Below, piece by piece: positions 61,100-64,000 of a stretch of DNA of 64,000 nt. Position 1 is the first letter of the stretch. Every line of letters begins with the position of its first letter. The position numbers and the translations under genes were made by a program. The DNA is taken from assembly GCA_937907705.1 (NCBI GenBank), contig CALCVP010000031.1:248001-312000 (forward strand), in the 5' to 3' direction. The DNA comes from an uncultured Prevotella sp. Lineage in GTDB: Bacteria; Bacteroidota; Bacteroidia; Bacteroidales; Bacteroidaceae. The notes below the pieces were generated by a model. That model did no database searches and had not been told where the DNA came from. It saw nothing but the letters and a program-made list of their open reading frames with translations.

Positions 61100-61477
61100 A
61101 TGAAACGAAAAATGAAAAAACTTTTATGTGTAGCTTTACTCTTCTTTACTTTTATCGCTACCATTTCAGCTCAAGATTCTATTCTTGTGCAGCAGTTGCC
61201 TTTAAAGGTTGTTGCTAATAATGATATAAAGCACGGTCATAAGCCGCATGCCCCAAAACGGGTAGTTGTGGGGCTGGCTGGTCATGATTTGTGGCTTTAC
61301 AACCAGTTTGACAGCAGCTTGCTGGAGATAATGGATGGCGATGCAGTTGTTTATTCAGCATGGTTATCTATGGATATGGAAAAGCTGACATTACCTCGTT
61401 GGTTAAGCAATGGAGTAACGCTAAAAATAACAGATAGCCAGTTTACATATTACGGTGAGATGTATTTTTATGATTAA
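61100..61477 (+). CDS. Small secreted DUF3244-like protein
   Basis: The 125-aa protein has a signal peptide (KKLLCVALLFFTFIATISA-Q). The mature part of about 100 residues looks like one beta-sandwich: VVVGLAGHDLWLYNQFDSSLLEIMDGDAVVYSAWLSMD, then LKITDSQFTYYGEMYF. This resembles DUF3244 (Por-secretion-related small Ig-like) proteins. ATG at 61100 or 61112 are both possible. It stands between the regulator and the peptide precursor and shares an 18-bp upstream sequence with the latter, so it is probably co-regulated. Its role in the locus is unknown; it may be an immunity, chaperone or signal protein, none of which the sequence shows. Confidence 0.8.
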   Translation: MKRKMKKLLCVALLFFTFIATISAQDSILVQQLPLKVVANNDIKHGHKPHAPKRVVVGLAGHDLWLYNQFDSSLLEIMDGDAVVYSAWLSMDMEKLTLPRWLSNGVTLKITDSQFTYYGEMYFYD

Positions 61478-61631
61478 AGGCATCTTGGATATTTACAAAA
61501 ATCAGCATCATTCCCTCATATTCGCCTTTATTTATGCGTTACAATTTCATTGTAGTATGGAATAGCCAAATGCTTATATAACAGCTAATTACATGACTTT
61601 AAGCGTTATAATTTTTACTATTTTGAACACT

Positions 61632-61649
61632 TTGTGAAGTTTTTGCGAA
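61632..61649 (+). promoter_or_regulatory. Candidate operator, copy 2 (18-bp repeat)
   Basis: TTGTGAAGTTTTTGCGAA, identical to 61026-61043, ends 44 bp before the -7 element of the precursor promoter. The distance differs from copy 1 by about 12 bp, close to one helical turn. It lies in the 390-bp gap 61478-61867, which holds only this site, the promoter and a 160-nt leader. Confidence 0.6.
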
Positions 61650-61669
61650 CTTTTAGGGGGGGGCTAAAG

Positions 61670-61701
61670 TTTGGCGTTTAGCTATAAAATTCATATATTT
61701 G
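61670..61701 (+). promoter_or_regulatory. Promoter of the precursor-peptide gene
   Basis: TTTG (61670-61673) and TATATTTG (61694-61701) lie 24 bp apart start to start, a complete promoter. It is preceded by a run of eight G (61656-61663). Transcription would start near 61708, leaving a 160-nt leader. Confidence 0.7.
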
Positions 61702-61867
61702 CAAACAAAAAACAACATTTCTGTTTGATTTTATATACAGAAAGAAAAAATATAAAGACATATATGGCAAGTTTTTTTTGATAACTTGCAGAGGCAATTC
61801 CCCACACCTCTATGTCAGAATCCTTCGATTAGGATGGGAAAACATTTATCTATCAATATTATTTATT

Positions 61868-62140
61868 ATGGAAAAGCAAAAAATTAAACTCGAGCCTTTA
61901 AGAAAGGATGAACAGAACCAACTTCATGGTGGCTTCGATTTCGTGTCATTGGTATCATTGGATGTGATAGTTTCCAACTATAATTGTATTAATTCATCTG
62001 CAGCAAATCCAAATGGACAGTGTTCTATTTCAAATGTAAATTGTAGTAAATGTTCTTGTAATTCTGGAGGTGATGGTACTCCATTGAAGCCTATAATAGT
62101 TAATACAAGTTGCAATTCAAAATGCTTGGTAACTGAATGA
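61868..62140 (+). CDS. RiPP precursor peptide with GG leader and cysteine-rich core
   Basis: The ATG at 61868 gives a 90-aa peptide; upstream in-frame sequence shows no protein character. The leader MEKQKIKLEPLRKDEQNQLHGG ends in a Gly-Gly site (21-22) with the L..L.k.E...L.GG pattern of Bacteroidetes natural-product precursors cut by C39-type peptidases. The 68-residue core has seven cysteines (40, 52, 59, 62, 64, 82, 86), many in N-x-C or S-x-C contexts, with Ser, Asn and Gly in excess. A SPASM radical SAM gene follows at 62209, the standard partner for thioether-type or other radical modification. The final structure and activity cannot be predicted. Confidence 0.85.
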   Translation: MEKQKIKLEPLRKDEQNQLHGGFDFVSLVSLDVIVSNYNCINSSAANPNGQCSISNVNCSKCSCNSGGDGTPLKPIIVNTSCNSKCLVTE

Positions 62141-62150
62141 ATCATTTATT

Positions 62151-62198
62151 AAAGGTCTATCAGATAAACTTTATACTCTGATAGACTTTCATTTAAAA
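62151..62198 (+). terminator. Hairpin between precursor and radical SAM genes (probable attenuator)
   Basis: GTCTATCAGA (62155-62164) pairs exactly with TCTGATAGAC (62177-62186), followed by TTTCATTTAAAAT. It begins 15 nt after the precursor stop codon. A leaky terminator here would make much more precursor than enzyme mRNA, as is usual in peptide-modification operons. Confidence 0.7.
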
Positions 62199-62208
62199 TA
62201 CATCATCT

Positions 62209-63498
62209 ATGAAGTGGACCAACTATTATATTACTCATCGTATGGATGCCGATAAAGTGGTGCTTTATAATTATGCCAATGACGGTGCCTTGTTTTTAAG
62301 CAATGAATTGTTTGAGCTGTTGAACAAGTATAAGGCTGATATAGAAGCATTGTCTACTGTGCATCCAGATTTCTACAAAGCACTGGTGCAGCGCGGCTTC
62401 TTGCTGGATGACAATTATGACGAAGTAGCCCATGTAAAAGAGCAGGTGCAGCAGCGTTTTGACAGGAAGTCTGAACTGCTCTTGACCGTCAATCCCACTA
62501 TGGATTGCAACTTGAGGTGCTGGTACTGTTATGAGGAGCATACCAAGCAGTGCTATATGAGCAGAGAGACGATGGAGAGTATAATGGCTTTTGTTGCCAA
62601 GCAGATGGCAAGCCCAGAGCTGAAAGTGGTGAGCTTGAGCTTCTTTGGCGGCGAACCACTGATGAAGTTCAACAGCATAGCATGGCCTCTGATTTGTGAT
62701 GTCAAGCAACTGTGTGATGAGAAAGATATAGAGTTCCATTTGCAGTTTACCACCAATGGCGTGTTGCTCTCAAAAGATGTAGTAGACAAGATTTGTTCAC
62801 AGACACCCCATGCCTTCTTCCAAATACCGTTTGACGGCAACCGCGAGTTACACAATAAAGTAAAGTTTCTGTCAAACAAGAAAGGCACTTACGATATAGT
62901 GCTGTCCAACATTGATTATATGCTGTCTGTCGGCATGAATGTAACGGTAAGATGCAATTATGATTTGGATACGGTAGCATCGTTTCAAGATTTGATCAGA
63001 GATGTGGCAGCTTTGTCCCATGCCAACAATACCCATTTAGGCTTTTCGCTCCAAAAGATATGGCAGGCTCCTGTCAGCGATGAACTGTGGAGCAAGGTAA
63101 GAGACCTTTCTGCGCTGATAAAGCAGTTGGGCTATGGCAGCATGACAGCAGGCAAAGAGATATTGACCCCATGCTATGCCGACTATGCATTGTCGTATGT
63201 GGTAAATTATAATGGCGATGTGTTTAAATGTACCGCCCGCAACTTTAAGCATGAAGGCAGAATGGGAACACTTGCTAAGGATGGCACTGTCATAGACACC
63301 TCCAATGCTATACTATATCAGGACAGACGCTATTATGCAGAATGCGATGAATGCAAAATGTTGCCCCTGTGCACTGTGTGTGTGCAGAAGCGAATAGAGG
63401 GCATAAAAGACGAGATGTGTGAGCAAACCTCAAAAAAGAGAAAGGTGATACACGATATGCTGGTAGACAGGTTTAAGCTGCAATATCAATACTCGTAA
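62209..63498 (+). CDS. SPASM-domain radical SAM peptide maturase
   Basis: The 429-aa enzyme has an N-terminal segment (1-90) of the size and place of a leader-recognition domain. The radical SAM cluster motif MDCNLRCWYC supplies Cys100, Cys104 and Cys107, and GGEP lies at 147-150 with TTNGVLLS for SAM binding. A C-terminal SPASM region has Cys322, 341, 379, 382, 388, 391 and 404, enough for two auxiliary 4Fe-4S clusters. Such enzymes install radical-dependent links (for example Cys thioethers or C-C bonds) in peptides. It would act in the cytoplasm on the precursor encoded 68 nt upstream. Length and motif order are typical of RiPP maturases. The bond type formed is not predictable here. Confidence 0.93.
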   Translation: MKWTNYYITHRMDADKVVLYNYANDGALFLSNELFELLNKYKADIEALSTVHPDFYKALVQRGFLLDDNYDEVAHVKEQVQQRFDRKSELLLTVNPTMDCNLRCWYCYEEHTKQCYMSRETMESIMAFVAKQMASPELKVVSLSFFGGEPLMKFNSIAWPLICDVKQLCDEKDIEFHLQFTTNGVLLSKDVVDKICSQTPHAFFQIPFDGNRELHNKVKFLSNKKGTYDIVLSNIDYMLSVGMNVTVRCNYDLDTVASFQDLIRDVAALSHANNTHLGFSLQKIWQAPVSDELWSKVRDLSALIKQLGYGSMTAGKEILTPCYADYALSYVVNYNGDVFKCTARNFKHEGRMGTLAKDGTVIDTSNAILYQDRRYYAECDECKMLPLCTVCVQKRIEGIKDEMCEQTSKKRKVIHDMLVDRFKLQYQYS

Positions 63499-63578
63499 AT
63501 TGGAGGCTTTGAGATAGAGATGTGTTTGAATGCAAGGGATATAACGGTATGTAAACTAACAAGAGAAAGGGGAACATT

Positions 63579-64000
63579 ATGAAAAGATATATAACGGTAG
63601 GATTATTAGCTGCGTTGCCTCATTTGGCAACCTTGGCTGCGCCTTCATTGGAAGCGGTAGCGGCAGACAGCACCAGGACAGACTCCATAGCCAAGAAGTA
63701 TAGCTTGAAAGAGGTTGTAGTCAAGGCATCGCGCATTACCTACAAGCCCAACGGTTTTACGCTCAGCATGGTAAACAGCAATTTGGTAAAGGGCAACACC
63801 ATGGAAAATGTGTTGAATATGTTGCCCGATATCCGGGTAAAAGATGAAAGCATATCAATCGAAGGTAAGGGCGTAAGTGCTGTATATATCAACAATATCA
63901 GGATATCCGACAATAAAGTGTTGCTGAATTTGCAACCGGATATGATATCGAAAGTAGAGGTGAGCTACATGAACCCCGGTTCGGAAGGCATGGGCAGCAA
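63579..64000 (+). CDS. TonB-dependent-receptor-like outer-membrane protein, truncated by the window end
   Basis: From ATG 63579 (after GAAAGGGGAAC) the frame stays open to 64000 and encodes 140 residues. A signal peptide (TVGLLAALPHLATLAAPSLEAVA) is followed by a plug-like domain: YSLKEVVVKASRITYKPNGFTLSMVNSN, then NVLNMLPDIRVKDESISIEGKGVSAVYINNIRI, then MISKVEVSYMNPGSEGMGS. This matches the plug of TonB-dependent receptors or OMP_b-brl-type proteins that lack a carboxypeptidase-like N-domain. It follows the radical SAM gene after 80 nt. It may export or take up the modified peptide; the direction of transport is not shown. Confidence 0.85.
   Translation, partial: MKRYITVGLLAALPHLATLAAPSLEAVAADSTRTDSIAKKYSLKEVVVKASRITYKPNGFTLSMVNSNLVKGNTMENVLNMLPDIRVKDESISIEGKGVSAVYINNIRISDNKVLLNLQPDMISKVEVSYMNPGSEGMGS

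Overview
The window looks like a chromosome segment from a Bacteroidales bacterium, most likely Prevotellaceae. The grounds are SusC/SusD-type glycan import genes, lipoproteins with Bacteroidetes lipoboxes, a type V (FimA/Mfa1-like) fimbrial operon, a type IX secretion C-terminal domain, BACON domains, and repeated promoters of the Bacteroidetes form TAnnTTTG with an upstream TTTG/TTG. Species assignment is inference. I see no tRNA, rRNA, CRISPR array or insertion sequence.

Region 1 (1-6.5 kb, minus strand): the start of a truncated signal-peptide gene, then two tandem paralogous surface lipoproteins (about 770 and 800 aa) of unknown function. Each has a repetitive beta-rich N-terminal half and a propeller-like C-terminal half.

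Region 2 (6.5-25.2 kb): a polysaccharide utilization locus best read as a xyloglucan locus. On the minus strand are GH31, GH2 and GH3 exo-enzymes. On the plus strand are SusC, SusD, a 694-aa putative surface glycan-binding lipoprotein, a small lipoprotein and a BACON-BACON-GH5 lipoprotein. The GH5 would cut the backbone outside the cell, SusCD would import fragments, and GH2 (galactose), GH31 (xylose) and GH3 (glucose) would take them apart. As given, the susC gene carries a single-base frameshift near 17,617. No regulator of the locus is visible.

Region 3 (25.4-40.8 kb): a candidate small RNA with its own promoter and terminator, followed by a seven-gene minus-strand fimbrial operon. The operon runs DUF3575, DUF3868/OmpA, major fimbrillin, Mfa2/FimB-like anchor, two accessory lipoproteins and a 1770-aa protein with a T9SS-type C-terminus. 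A membrane-embedded AraC regulator lies upstream.

Region 4 (41-55.4 kb): two plus-strand glycosyltransferases, a striking cysteine-heptad secreted protein, a LysM/M23 peptidase, an Hsp20 chaperone, a BASS-type transporter, and a seven-gene minus-strand cluster for cell-surface glycan or lipid modification (phosphoethanolamine transferase, two acyltransferases, UbiA-type phosphoribosyltransferase, HAD phosphatase, polytopic membrane protein, GT2).

Region 5 (55.7-59 kb): rplM-rpsI-rpsB-tsf with structured leader and intergenic RNA elements.

Region 6 (59-64 kb, running off the end): a putative RiPP (radical-SAM-modified peptide) locus. It holds a TPR-transmembrane-HTH regulator, a DUF3244-like secreted protein, a 90-aa GG-leader, cysteine-rich precursor peptide, a SPASM radical SAM enzyme and the start of a TonB-dependent-receptor-like outer-membrane protein. 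An identical 18-bp sequence lies upstream of both the DUF3244 gene and the precursor gene, suggesting one operator for the locus. This is the strongest candidate for an undescribed system.

A family of intergenic palindromic elements sharing modules (ATAGCTATGCAA and others) is scattered through the window at about 14.7, 25.7, 32.6, 39.3 and 45.2 kb.
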